Source: Metellina segmentata
Taxonomy: Eukaryota > Arthropoda > Arachnida > Araneae > Tetragnathidae
Length of the DNA stretch: 64,000 nucleotides
Direction: 5' to 3'
Assembly (NCBI GenBank): GCA_947359465.1
Contig: OX375882.1
Coordinates: 51,837,509-51,901,508 of the forward strand
Of this stretch, positions 10,070 through 21,409 are shown one piece after another. The position numbers were made by a program, and so were the translations under genes. Under the pieces are notes generated by a model that saw only the letters and a list, made by a program, of their open reading frames with translations, ran no database searches and was not told the DNA's origin. The stretch's first letter is position 1. Each line of letters begins with the position of its first letter.

Positions 10070-11572
10070 CAGGGTGGTCCCGAATTCATGGTACAAACTT
10101 TAATGGTAGGTACAGGACATTGTAACAATGATTTATTGTATAGGAATGTATAGTCGCAAGTGACGCGGTGAGGCGAAAACAGGGGAAATAACGGCCGAAA
10201 GGAAAAACAAAGATTTTATTGAAAGCGTTGTTGACAAGTGTCATGTTTACAGTAATTGTTCAAAATTGCGTCCACCAGTATCGATACATGCTTGACAGCG
10301 TCGGTGGAGCGATTGGCGTACACGTTCAAAGATGCCTTGTATTTCACGCACACCTGCAGCAGCTACAGATAAGCGAGCGACGAGATCCTCATCTGAGTCA
10401 ACTGGAGTCTCATAAACAAGATGCTTTAGATGTCCCCATAAAAAGTAATCGAGGCTCGATAAATCGGGAGATCGGGGTGGCCAAGGGACTGGTCCACCAC
10501 GCCCAATCCATCGAGTACCAAACGTGGCATTCAGGTAATTCCGTACATCAATGCTGAAGTGTGCTGGCGCCCCATCGTGCTGAAACCACATGCGGTTACG
10601 AATGGTGATCGGAACATCATGCAGCAGTTGTGGTAACACTTCTTTCAGAAAAATAAGATAGCTTCCGCCAGTGAGCCGCGTGGGTAGTAAGTATGGGCCA
10701 ATCAAAAAGTCGTTCACAATACCAGCCCACACATTAATACTGAAACGTTGTTGAAACGCATGTCGACGCGTTGCATGTGGATTATCGGTTGCCCACACAT
10801 GGGAATTGTGCGCATTAAAGACACCCTCGCGTGAAAATGTCGCTTCATCTGTAAATAGCACATAATCTACGAAATCCGGCTGCAACGCACATTGCTGCAT
10901 CACCCACAGGCAGAAGTTCACGCGGCGAGGATAATCTGCCGGATTCAATGCTTGTACTTTCTGAAAATGGAAGGGGTGTAAGCGATTTTCGTTTAACACT
11001 CTGCATACAGTCTGATGACTCACACCTACGTCACGCGCAACAGTTCTTGTGCTTGACTCGGGTCTATCAGCCACAATGTTCAAGATGCTTTCTTCCAGCC
11101 TTGGAGTGCGTACAGCTCTTACTCGACCAGCGCCATGTCTGTTGACGTCGAACGCACCTGTTTCACAAAGTTGACGATGTAACCGTTGAAAAATTCTATG
11201 ATCCGGCATTCGTCGATCAGGATACTCCGCGCGATACATTCGTAACGCAGCTCTGCCGTTACCATTTGCACGGCCGTACATGTAATGCATGTCTGCTTTT
11301 TCTGCATACGTAAAGTCACCCATCGTCTACGGCAGCACAATTGTGAATGGCGCTTTTCCCTACTGCGATGCATCATGTTCAACAGCGGCTAGACATCTAC
11401 TGCCCTCTACCGGCAATGATACCAACCGATCACTCCATTTCTCTTTCCTTTTATTTCCCCTGTTTACGCCTCACCGCGTCACTTGCGACTATACATTCCT
11501 ATACAATAAATCATTGTTACAATGTCCTGTACCTACCATTAAAGTTTGTACCATGAATTCGGGACCACCCTG
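10070..11572 (-). mobile_element. Mariner-like transposon with long terminal inverted repeats, apparently intact
   Basis: The terminal inverted repeats run about 120 bp, beginning CAGGGTGGTCCCGAATTCAT at both ends, with only one mismatch noticed by eye (near 10175 versus its partner). Flanks are TATA on both sides, which contains the TA expected for the superfamily. The near-identity of the two repeats and the open transposase frame argue for a recent insertion. It sits at the right edge of the older Tc1 element. Confidence 0.92.
10247..11323 (-). CDS. Mariner-like transposase, intact ORF (DD41D spacing)
   Basis: The 358-residue protein has an N-terminal domain (from MGDFTYAEKADMHYMYG, about residues 1-60) of the kind found in many arthropod transposases annotated as DUF4817. 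A second helix-turn-helix (STRTVARDVGVSHQTVCRVL, about 92-111) follows, then a DDE/D catalytic core: FTDEATF near 160, QHDGAPAH near 250, and SPDLSSLDYFLWG near 292. Counting from the Asp of HDGAPAH to the Asp of SSLDYF gives 41 residues between them, so the third acid is Asp (DD41D). The start is the first ATG after the inverted repeat. No stop or frameshift is seen. The lineage name is uncertain; the IS630/Tc1/mariner class is sure. Confidence 0.93.
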   Translation of the reverse strand: MGDFTYAEKADMHYMYGRANGNGRAALRMYRAEYPDRRMPDHRIFQRLHRQLCETGAFDVNRHGAGRVRAVRTPRLEESILNIVADRPESSTRTVARDVGVSHQTVCRVLNENRLHPFHFQKVQALNPADYPRRVNFCLWVMQQCALQPDFVDYVLFTDEATFSREGVFNAHNSHVWATDNPHATRRHAFQQRFSINVWAGIVNDFLIGPYLLPTRLTGGSYLIFLKEVLPQLLHDVPITIRNRMWFQHDGAPAHFSIDVRNYLNATFGTRWIGRGGPVPWPPRSPDLSSLDYFLWGHLKHLVYETPVDSDEDLVARLSVAAAGVREIQGIFERVRQSLHRRCQACIDTGGRNFEQLL

Positions 11573-13411
11573 TATATTAGTACATGTGTCTCATGTTATT
11601 TTTGTAACTGAAAATGATTGCAATTATGAATTAATTTTTTACGGTAAATATGAAAAATCGCCTTTTATTTTGAAAGCATCACCTCTTAACTTTTAAACAA
11701 TTTCATAATTTTGTAATTTGTGAAGTGTTTTATGAAATTACAAGGCTTTGTGCTGTATCGTGGAACACACGTATGTTTTTTTTTTCGTATGTATTTTAAA
11801 GAATATCTAACAGGGGGAACTTAATATATCGGATGAAAACTTTATTTTCGTGCAAATATGAACTCTGAATGGTAATTTTGATTTAAAAATTATTTTAAAT
11901 CCAAACATTGCTTGTTGGAATATTAAAAAGATGTAATTTGTGCATGGTTGTAATTTTTAAATTATTCTCCTCAATGACAAACGAGTTATTGAAATCTTCT
12001 GAAGTTTCCTTAACAAAATAGAATATTTCTTATGGTTGAAATGTTTTTTATTTTATTTCATGCTCTGAAAAGCGTCTCGAAATTTAAGTAGTTAGCAAGA
12101 CAACAGCATCTAAGAGATAAAACCCATGACCCGATGGAATAAGTGTTGTAATCCGTTATCTAAACGTAAACACATTATGTTGCTGTTATCCCAAAAGGTC
12201 ATGGAAGATGATAAATCTGACAGTTGCAAATATAACGGCAATAAAATGATGCTGATCTTACAAATAAAATATTTTACTATTTTCAAGTGCGGTTATGACT
12301 AATGAATATTTTTATTTATAGACTTTCAGATTAAATAATTGAAATTAATGTATTTGGATTTTTTAAAATTCCCTTTTCATAACATTTAACGATTTCGTTT
12401 TGAAATTTTAATGTTCGAATTCGTCTATTTAAGGGGTTTTTTTTCAATGCGTATTTCATTTTTTATACTGGAAGTGACGTAGCTTGGCATGTTACTCTAA
12501 TTAATTTTAGAATGTCATTTATGTGAAATTTTCCATAAACATAACTATTTTTTTTTGTGTTTTTCTTTTTTTTAACAAAAACAAACCCAATGTATGCGTT
12601 GTAAATCCCCTCAATGAAATCTGGTTGCAATTTGTTCAACACTAGTAATGAAGCAGAGAAATTACGCTAACTTCGTCGAAACAACTAAAAATCTAATTAG
12701 TTCTTAACCGAAGTGATTTTTTCGTCTTTTCAGGTGTTTTTTGTGTTTTGCGAAGGCCAATTCTCTTTTGTAATAAAATATATAAAACTCGATTCATTGA
12801 AGATAGACGAAGAAAATTTTGGAGCACTTAAAAATGGCATCTAAATCGCTCTACAGTTCAAAGAAGCTGAGTGGGTCCAGTTGAATTTACGTAGCAATAA
12901 ACCAGAGCATCAAAACCCTTTACGCGTCACGGAACACTTTACAAGTGCAAACAATTCCTCGTCGCACCTCACAGGCATAAATAATTTCACGACACTATGA
13001 AAAAACAATTTTCTAGTAACATGATTAATTTCATGAATCATTATAACATAATTCATGATTCGTATTAGGGATTCACTTTATAAAATTATTATCTTCAAAA
13101 TATTTTTGCATTGTAATATATAAACATTCCAGATAGACATTCGTTTCAGATTTGGCTGAGTGAAAATGGTAAAATTTTTAGAACACTTATATTACAAAAT
13201 TTTGAAGTGAAAATATAAAAGTAAAATTAATTAGACACAAAAGAATTACTGATTATGCATAAATATGCTAATAATGAAAATTGACAAAATAAACATTTTT
13301 AGTATTAGTACAATCATTTAAAAAAGTTAAGCACGGAGAGGAAAATGTTAAGTTTGATAAACCATTCTGAGTTTGAGAGGGTGCAATTTTCTGCAGAGGA
13401 AGATGAAAGAT
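11573..13411. other. AT-rich stretch without supported gene
   Basis: This is low-GC sequence with many T runs and no repeat unit, splice-supported exon or transposon end that I can recognise. It separates the mariner-like element from the next SINE. Confidence 0.5.
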
Positions 13412-13425
13412 CAAGTATGTTATGA

Positions 13426-13755
13426 GCCGACCAACCGGTATAGTGGTTAAGGTGTTAGCCTCTAGATCTGAAGGTTCCTGGTTCGAATCCGGGTCCGGGC
13501 ATGGATGTTTGTAAACGTATGGTGTAGAGGCGGCTGGTGCACCTTAAATCTGTCGTGGCCGAAAGTCCTCACGTTGGGTTGGCGTGGAAGTTTGGAGAGT
13601 GGGGTGCCAGCTCAGGTGTTGCTTCGTCATCTGACCGTGGTTCAAAATTACGAGGTGTTGTCCTCGGATCTTTCCCTTAAGGGACTGATCCCGGACCGTC
13701 GTCAATAGCCCGTTGTGTTGCTCTAGTACGACGTTAACTAAAAATTACCAATTAC
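13426..13755 (+). repeat. tRNA-derived SINE, full-length copy
   Basis: It is the same family as 7479-7814 and nearly identical over the head: A box near 13439-13452, B box GGTTCGAATCC at 13480-13490. It is flanked by 13-bp duplications CAAGTATGTTATG (13412-13424 and 13756-13768). The tail is ATTACC-type. Confidence 0.95.
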
Positions 13756-13924
13756 CAAGTATGTTATGTAACAGATAATCACGGTTTCGTGTCAAGAAAT
13801 ATGCAAAAAGGCAGTCGTATAAAAAGCCAACATTGTGAAAGGTTAGAGGATTTGCATGTAAGTGCTGATAAAAAAAAGTGTTAAGAACTTTCGTACGACT
13901 AGTTTTCAAGACAGACGTGTTTCT

Positions 13925-14830
13925 ATGGCTTCCCGAAGACAAATGGCAGATAGTGAGCGCTGGCGTTCTGTGGGACAACTTGAAGCAGGGCAATCAATCT
14001 CTGATGTTGTTCTTTTCTTCGGCGTTCATCATTCCATCATTTCACGATTATGGAAACAATTCCAAACAAGGAAAACAGTTGGCCGAAGACCTGTCGCCGG
14101 TCCCCCAAGGGTTACAACACACGCGAAGGATCAATATATTGCTATTGTAGCGAAGCGTAATTGAAAAGCGACCTTCATTCATGTGACATCTATGCTTGCA
14201 GCATCCATTGCTTGGACGATATCTGCAATACTATGTGCCGAAGGCTACACATGAATGAACTGTACTCCCGGGTACCACGAGTTTGTGTTCCTCTATCTGT
14301 GCAATCAAGAGGGGCACGATTAAAGTGATGTTGGCAACATGTGAATTGAACTGTGTCGAGATTTTCCCTGGAGACAGATGGCAAACGCGTAAGGGTCAGG
14401 AGAGAACAAGGCACACGCAATCGACTCCAGAACATCCTAGAGCATCACACATTCCGAGGTGGAAGTATCATTGTGTGGGTCGGGATTTCGTTGGGATATC
14501 GAACCGACCTGCACATCTATAGACGTGGTTCTGTGACGGCTGTCCAGTATCGGGATGAAGTCTTAGAACCCACTAAGAGATGGTACAGTTTGTCCTTCTT
14601 TGGTTTTAATGGATGCGTCCCCATAGAGCTGACATGGTCGATGACTACCTGGAGAGTGAGGGGAATTGTGCGTATGGTTTGACCGGCGTACTCGCCTGAC
14701 CTTAATCCCATTGAAAATATTTGGAATGCCCTCGGCCATGCTGCATCTGCACGTTTCCCACCCCCAGCTATTCTCACAGAGTTGCAAACTGCTCTACATT
14801 TCGTGTCAAAGCTGTGCTTGTCGTTTTTTT
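13925..14830 (+). pseudogene. Tc1-like transposase, inactivated
   Basis: The N-terminus MASRRQMADSERWRSVGQLE continues through a helix-turn-helix (HHSIISRLWKQFQ) and the linker GRRPVAGPPRVTT. It is then broken by a stop near 14161. Later pieces in other frames include RGGSIIVWVGISLGYRTDLH near 14455 and the LNPIENIWN region near 14702, read with a frame change. The second catalytic Asp region is not intact. A Tc1-type right end, GGCTGTGAGTGTATAAAT, lies near 14857-14874 and resembles the end of the element at 8552; the left end was not found. Confidence 0.85.
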
Positions 14831-14934
14831 CGCATTCTACCTTTCATGCTTAACTTTTGGCTGTGAGTGTATAAATATCTACAATATTTTCTTCGCTAAG
14901 TTAATGCATATTATCTTATTTCAGTGATATATTT

Positions 14935-16262
14935 GGGCTTGTTTCTGTGAACACAACTTTTATACCTGGATCTATAATCGAAAGAGCTACACGCAATTCA
15001 TGATCAAGACTTTTCAATGATCACTAAACTCATAATATTTTGAATAGAAGTGAAACTTTCTTCAAACATGTATGTTGTAGCAAATGGTAAAATAATATTT
15101 GTAGCTTTTTCGCCGATGGATGGAAACTCTTTTATGCAGCTACCCAGAATTGAGCTAAAGTAATATCCTTGAACTCAACCTTCAAGCGTACGATCACTTT
15201 GTAAGTCTAACAACTCCTTTTCATTCTAGTGATAAATCGAATGCTATGTGATCTAATAAAGATGTAAATGGATTTTGAACTCAACCAAATTTTCTTGACT
15301 CCGTTAGTTCAAAGTAGTGATGAAGCTTCTCTCAAACAGGCATAAGTGTTGATCTACAAGGTATGCATTTAGGTATTCAAATGTCAGCTGAGTAAACCAT
15401 TTTCTGCAACCAGTAATTACCTTCCAACTTAGCTAAATACTGAGTGTTACCTACAAAAAAATACTTTTAATTACTCTTTGAATTTATGAACTCTGTAGTG
15501 AACTCTCCCTCTCGAAAGCCAATGAACTTCAGTATGGAACAACAAAGATTGATGTACTGATCAAATTTTATCACATAAAATTGAAAAAAGACGCGATTAA
15601 ACACAATTCTTATAATGTCATTAAGTGAGGTTATAAGAATTAACTATAATTCTGGAGGTAAACTATTTGACATGAGAGCTTCTCTATCAATAAAGCAGTG
15701 TATTATTTGAACATCGTGGTTTCCAGACCGAACTTTGTACGACTAGTCTCTAACCCTTTCTGTCCTTACAGTCGCGCCATCAATACATAAACCTACACAA
15801 TTTTTCCATGAAATTTCGTTTGTCTCAAAGTATTCATTGATCACTTTAAAGATTTACTTCACAGTTGTTTGTTTCTAAAATTCCTTGCGAAATAAATAAT
15901 GCTGTTTCAACCCTCTCGCATAAAAAATTGTAACAAGGGCAATTAGCTGACAATAGTTGCTAACATCTGTTAATTCATCAATATACTTGAAAAATTTCTT
16001 AACTTCAAAATTGTTTAGGATCAGTGTTCCTGCTATGCAACTGGCATATCCTCGCCTGCTGATAGTATTATTTCAAAGCAGTACTTTTTCAATATATTTT
16101 ACTTCAACGATTCCAAGCATAGTTTTGACAATTTCCACACAAGTTGGTAAAATGAGTGCTTCGGCAATTGAGTGAAGGTTTTTTTGGCTTTAGCTATCAA
16201 TCTCGTGACATTGTAACTTGCTATTAGAACCCTCATTGTGGCTGAGCTCGTGAAATAACTTC
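14935..16262 (-). pseudogene. hAT transposase remnant, ZBED5/SCAND3-like
   Basis: hAT transposases cut and paste at 8-bp sites; host-domesticated relatives are ZBED5 and SCAND3. On the minus strand one reads, in order and in changing frames, ASYNVTRLIAKAKKTFT (about 16240), IAEALILPTCVEIVKTMLG (about 16165), SWKNCVGLCIDGA (about 15810), SNSLPPEL (about 15660), SLLFHTEVHWLSRGRV (about 15540), LKVEFKDITLAQFWVAA (about 15180), and HELRVALSIIDPGIK near the end, the last being the hAT dimerisation region. Many stops and shifts show long decay. The zinc-finger part is not found. No terminal repeats were identified. Confidence 0.85.
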
Positions 16263-16497
16263 GAGTCGTAACTACAAAATGAGAGGTAGGCACGTAGGAA
16301 GAGGACCTGCCATTCTGGAAGGTCGTCTTCATACGTGTGTAGCTAGGAAAGAGCAGTAAAGCGAAAAGTGAACTGCTCGACGGACCATCCCTTCGGTACT
16401 TCCGTCCCATAATCGGAACGTCGTAGTTTGTTTTTGCGGTACACTTACAGTCCTCTTTCGGCCCACCAGTGTGACGTGGCACATCGGCTGAGAAGCA

Positions 16498-16603
16498 CTG
16501 CACTAGATCAACACAACGGGCTATTAGCGACGGTCCGAGATCACTTCCAAAGGGAAAAATCCAAGGATACCACATTGTAATTTTGAACCACGGTTAGATG
16601 ACG
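16498..16603 (-). repeat. SINE fragment
   Basis: In reverse this is the 3' part of the SINE: an ACACAACGGGCTATTAGCGA block, then GGGAAAAATCCAAGGA, then TTTTGAACCACGGTTAGATG. It is short, diverged, and has no clear target duplication. Confidence 0.75.
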
Positions 16604-16711
16604 AAAATAAACAGATTACCTCATTTCCGCAATATCTGATAGCTGTGTGATATTTTCTGTCGTGCTTAATGTAAGCCGTTGTAGCGTATCTGCGGTGATA
16701 CGGTGTTCCGT

Positions 16712-17156
16712 GGACACATTCTCAACGTGACACCAGTTTGATTGTTTTTCGAATACGATTTCAGCACTTCCGCCAGAAAAACTTCCAAAGAATAAATTCC
16801 AAATTGATATATGATAATTGATTCGTCAACATAAATTAGATTAAGCACCATACATTGCCCAAACAAGTGTAAATTATGTTTGTTGTATTTATATGCATTA
16901 CTTCCTATGTACCTATGTACATAAGAAGTGTACCTAAGTGTGCCTATGTACCTAAAAAATGTACCTATAACACATTCTCAACGTGACACCAGTTTCATTG
17001 TTTTTTAATACGATTTCAGCACTCTGCTAGTAGAACTTCCAAAGAATAAATTCCAAATTGATATATGATAATTGATTCATCAACATAAATTAGATTAGAC
17101 ACCATACATTACCCAAACAACTGTAAATTACGTTTATTGTACTTATATGTACAATG
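16712..17156 (+). repeat. Direct duplication, about 185 bp twice
   Basis: Both copies start CACATTCTCAACGTGACACC, at about 16715 and 16972, and run on through AATAAATTCCAAATTGATAT to ACTTATATG-type ends at about 16900 and 17150. They are separated by a GTACCTAT-rich linker (16905-16970) that is itself weakly repetitive. No coding is evident. The 17160-17480 stretch that follows holds nothing recognised. Confidence 0.85.
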
Positions 17157-17619
17157 CGAGAGCATTTGGACAGTAGAAGAGACTTCATCTTTGGAGACCG
17201 TCTGATTTACCACACTGAAAATCCCTCTTATATTTAAAAGAGCTAACACGTGAAGGAATGGATTAAAGGTTATATTGATAAGTGCAAGGACGAATTTTGT
17301 GAGTTAACATGATTTGTTTCAATGCTAAATGAAAGTATCATTTTTTTTGTCAAAGTATCAAGACTTGCTAAAATGTTTGGTCTAGTTCGTGCATAATATA
17401 CAGTGGTTTATGTCAGTTGAAGATAAGCAAATAAACATGCAAACATCTGTCTCAGATCGCTTAATAAATCAGCTTCTTTAGGCTAGGCCTCCACTTTCGA
17501 TTTCTAGTCGCGGCGACCACAAAATCGCTGTCGCAGAAAACATGCAAGGTGCACATACTGCGATAGATAAATCGCTACATTTATACAGTTTTCCAATGGT
17601 TGTTAGTTAAACTACTTGT

Positions 17620-17844
17620 GTGATCTTGAAACTACTAGTACTACTCGCTCTTTTGCTTCGGGCGAGAAGTAAACGCTACAGCTGGGTACATCCAATAACA
17701 AGTCAAAGATTATTGAAAGGGCAGTTTTACAAGTTATTTGAAGATTTATGTGAGCCTCCTGCAATGTTTTCCCAGTATTACCGGTGTGACGTGTGTGTTG
17801 TACCTTTTAGTGTTAGCCACTTTGAATGCATGCCCTGTTTGTAA
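17620..17844 (+). pseudogene. PIF/Harbinger nuclease N-terminal fragment (HARBI1-like)
   Basis: The stretch RSKRYSWVHPITSQRLLKGQ, followed by FYKLFEDLCEPPAMFSQYYR, matches the N-terminal region common to HARBI1-like transposase-derived nucleases (pattern R-x-x-W-V-H-P ... G-x-F). Those proteins are about 350 residues long, and only about 60 are present here. The DDE catalytic part is missing. It lies inside terminal repeats and TTA duplications that independently indicate PIF/Harbinger. Confidence 0.7.
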
Positions 17845-18321
17845 CTCTCATCGAAACACAGTTTTTAATTGTTCAATTTTGAACTTGGATAATTTGATGG
17901 ATGAAAATCTCCCATCCAAATATTTTTCCGTCTTAAAATGCCATTGGCTTTTTACCATCACAACTTTTAAATACATTACTCATACTCTTCTAATTTTTTC
18001 ATATTTTTCATATTTTTTCATATATTATTTTCCTCATATTTTTACTAATTTAGCTTCCATATGATGTTCAACATATTTTAACTCTGCGTTTAAATCTAAT
18101 AGTTTTGATTAAAAAAATATATATTTTACCGTAAAATATAAAACTTGTCGCTGGAATCTTTTTCCCGTTGATTTTTTCCATTTTAATATCTATAATGATT
18201 TTATTATATTATCCAGCGTTTGGTACAGCTTGTTCATTTCTGTATCTTGCGCCATAAAACCTAAATAAATAAACCAACCAGTATTACCGAATGACAAAAA
18301 GTAGTTTTGACGAATTGTTGG

Positions 18322-19190
18322 GTAAAAGGTAAGGTAATTTAATGCACGTCGTACTAGAAAACACAACGGGCTATTGACGATGGTCCGGGCTTAATTCCGT
18401 AAAGGTTTGGTTTCCTAAGAAAGTGGAGCCGTTAATGTATCTAACAGCCGTGATACGTCATGATGCCTCGGGCATAACTAGACGGCAGTCTAAACAAGAG
18501 TCCAGATGTGTCAACTTAGATGGACAGAATGCGTTGGAGAATTAGAAACACAGACGGCTGTCGTGGTTTATTTTATTCAAGACACAAAACAAAGTGGTTT
18601 TTTATTCTCTAGTTCAAAGTTTCTAACTTCGGGATCGTTCAAATCAACGTAAAATTCTACGCCAGATCGATACCAAAAGCAGTTTTATTATTCAATTATT
18701 TACTATTGGATTATTTAATTATTTATTAAATAATTAATTATTTATTTTAAGAAAATCACATTTAAGGTATCGATCTGGTGTCAAATTTTCCAAAGATTTC
18801 AAATCCGTTGAAATTTTTATTCTGTGTTTAACGATACCGATTTTACAAAAACAAACTAATCAATGTCAATCAAAAATGTTTGCTTATTTTGCTCCCCTCC
18901 GCTCGAATCGTTTGGCGCAGGAAATGAAATCTTGCCGCTACAAGAGAAAAAACGTTCCCCAACTGTTTGAGACCGCTATGACGACAGTCATGGAAATGGC
19001 GGCTCCGATAATTTTCTTTACGCTCACAAACAACGCTCTCTAGGAAACCAACACCATCTGTTAGTATAAACAACGTTATAGTGACGTCACCCACAGCTAC
19101 ATCACGGCCGCTCGATCACGGCTTCGCTTTCTTAGGAAACCGAAGCTTAAGGGAAAGATCCAAGGACAGCACCACGTAATTTTAGGCCGC
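18322..19190 (-). mobile_element. Composite SINE carrying an internal TTAA MITE (copy 2)
   Basis: In SINE orientation (minus strand), a 5'-truncated SINE (19190-19151), a MITE (19146-18404) and the SINE 3' end with its tail (18399-18322) follow in order. Flanks gacgaattgttgg / gacgaattgttag (18309-18321, 19191-19203) are a 13-bp duplication with one mismatch. The 5' truncation point differs from that of copy 1, while the MITE site and orientation are the same. Confidence 0.85.
18404..19146. mobile_element. TTAA-flanked MITE, piggyBac-like (copy 2)
   Basis: This is the same element as 3037-3804 in reverse, with ends GGTTTCCTAAGAAAG / CTTTCTTAGGAAACC. It is flanked by TAAA (18400-18403) and TTAA (19147-19150). 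The degenerate TTTA/TAAA flank is on the same SINE side as in copy 1. It contains the AT-rich inverted region and two copies of the shared module (about 18640-18690 and 18765-18830). Confidence 0.7.
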
Positions 19191-19615
19191 GACGAATTGT
19201 TAGGAATAATTGGTCAATCAACAAGGATCTTCGATTTCTTTAAATTTTCCTTTCCAATTTCTTTAATGTGTAACTCAGTGTCAATTACAGTTAATATACG
19301 TCCATCCTCACCTCCAGTAGATTCGTTGCCAGACATTTTAAACATGTAGTTGCAGAGTTTTTAGCAGAGACCAGAATAAGACTGCTTCAGAACTGCGACT
19401 AAACCATCGCAAGTGGATGCGTGTCCATGCTTGTCTGTGTGATTCATTGGGTAGAGCGACAGTCGCGTCGCAGCGAAAATGGGACCGGTTGCAACTTTTT
19501 AATCGCTGCGATTGTGTAGACGCAAGTTTGCGCACTTGTGTTTTAAGCAATGAGTTTTATTTTTGCGACTGAAAAATAGCGCTACTAGAAATCGCAAGTA
19601 GAGGTTATAGCCTTA

Positions 19616-20940
19616 GATTATTTAGCAAAGTTACATTTGATGACTACTTTTCGTGGCGACATCTGGGGGGCAAAATGTGTAACATTCATTCAGAGTGGAA
19701 TAGTTATTTTACACTTGCATAAAAAAAATCTTTAACTCTCTAAGAGTATCGAGATTTTCGAGTAGCGTAGAATTTTTTAAACTATAGTACATACTAACAT
19801 GAAATAACTACATTTATTGGTTGTTTGAAGAAAGATTTTTTTATTATTTCTTTCGAAAAGAATAATTTGAAAACATTTTTATTGCTTTTTTCCTTATATT
19901 AAATTATTACTCTTTTATAACATAATATTTTTTAAGCATTATATTGTTCTATTACTTTAAATAGAATACTTTGGAATGATTTTACTGGTCGTATACTTTG
20001 AAAGGATTCCATATCGCACCCCGGCAAAAAAAGTGACACAACTCAAAATTGCAGAATTTGTGAAACATCAACTTAAGAATACTATAAAACTTGTATTGAA
20101 ATAGTATAAGCTTCTTTTATATTTTAGTTAAGTATTTATGGTGGTAACATCTCTTATATTCGATCGATTAGTAATATAACACGCTGGGGCTCTTCATTTC
20201 TATTTTTCAATGACATAACATAATTTTTTTTTATTTTTTGACTTGTGTTACTTATGTGTCCTTTTTGATTATTTTTGGTCCTTTCCTTAGAATAGAATCC
20301 TTTGAAAAATTGGTTTCTACTGCTCCTTTCCTTCAAATAGGATCCTTTGGAAAGATTCTATAGCTCAATTAAGTCAAAAATGGTTATAAGTCATGTAGAG
20401 AGGTCAAAAGGGTACAAGGTGGAATTATGCAAATTTAATAGATTAATCAGAGATAATACATTAAAAATTTTAAACATTTTCCGCAAGATCAGCTGGTTTT
20501 ATAAAATTAAAGAAATGAAGTGTTTATGAGAAGAAGTGTACTCTTAAATACCTAACACGCTAAAGAATATTTATGAAATAATTAAGTTTTTCATGTTGAT
20601 TTTCGTTTCCTCTCTTAATGCCCTATTGGAATATACGATTTTGAGAATTATTTCCCTCTTTGGTATCTCTTTATGTACCCAGTTCTATAAAATCTCCTAA
20701 AAAAAAGGTTGGAGTGGAATTTTTGAGAGCACGTGGAGAAGAATGTTTATAGGTTGATAAAAACTAATAAGCTGTATTCAATTTCTGAAATAATAGAAAG
20801 CAAAGTTAATATATGATTTAAGAAACTTAACAGTTTATGTAAGTATTGTGTTCCAGAATAGTTTATGCATATTCCTTTATATAACTTTACCTCAATGAAA
20901 CATACAACTATCATTTAAATTAATAATATACCCTTATATT
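19616..20940. other. AT-rich stretch without supported gene
   Basis: This is low-GC sequence with short direct repeats of the type GAATCCTTTGAAA / GGATCCTTTGGAAA near 20290 and 20340. No gene or element ends were recognised. Confidence 0.5.
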
Positions 20941-20959
20941 CGTGCAGGATCTTCCTCTT

Positions 20960-21243
20960 ACTATGAGGATTGGTGGGGTTTTATTGCATTCCATAGACAT
21001 GACGTGCTTTCCGGGTCATCAAGGTCACCTGATCTCAATCCAATCAAGCAAATATGGGATACAATTGACAGAGATGAAATCACCTCAGACCACCTTCCAT
21101 CTAATCTTTGTGAATTGTGGGAGACTGTTTAGGAGTCATGGATACATATGTCCTCCCATCGTTTTCAGTGTCTTGACGAGTCCATGTCAAGATGAATCGT
21201 TGCCGTCATCAAGGCGAAATGTGGTGCTACGTGCTACTAGACA
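20960..21243 (+). pseudogene. Tc1-like transposase C-terminal fragment
   Basis: The plus-strand frames give SGSSRSPDLNPIKQIWDTID near 21020, then SDHLPSNLCELWETV, a stop, and RFQCLDESMSR...IKAKCGATRY. This is the last third of a Tc1-type transposase, including the catalytic Glu region; here NPIE reads NPIK, so the catalytic Glu is lost. The N-terminal two thirds are absent. Confidence 0.85.
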
Positions 21244-21409
21244 GCTATCCCTAATTCAACTGCTCTTCAGTTGAATAAAATTTATGCAGCTTCCTGCATA
21301 AAATACAAAACCTACGATTAATTGATAGAAAAATGTTATGTAACGGGGGTTAAAAAAAAAAACGATTAAAGCAAAAATCTTGAAAAAAAAATACGATTTG
21401 TTTTGCAAA

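Larger units (their letters stand above)
17481..19612 (+). mobile_element. PIF/Harbinger transposon remnant
   Basis: Inverted ends are GGCTAGGCCTCCACTT at 17481 and, as complement, GGCTATAACCTCTACTT ending at 19612. Both then share CGATTTCTAGT. The flanks are TTA at 17478-17480 and 19613-19615, the 3-bp duplication expected of PIF/Harbinger. The interior keeps only a short piece of coding sequence and has been interrupted by the SINE+MITE composite at 18322-19190. Confidence 0.85.

Noticed and set aside
10219..10557. Plus-strand ORF overlapping the mariner-like transposase
   Set aside because: It is a shadow of the 358-residue transposase on the other strand.
16263..16497. N-terminal part of the hAT transposase in the 158-codon ORF at 16099-16575 (minus)
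   Set aside because: The first codons are SINE sequence, and the middle part has no zinc-finger cysteine/histidine pattern, so I kept only the piece with hAT motifs.
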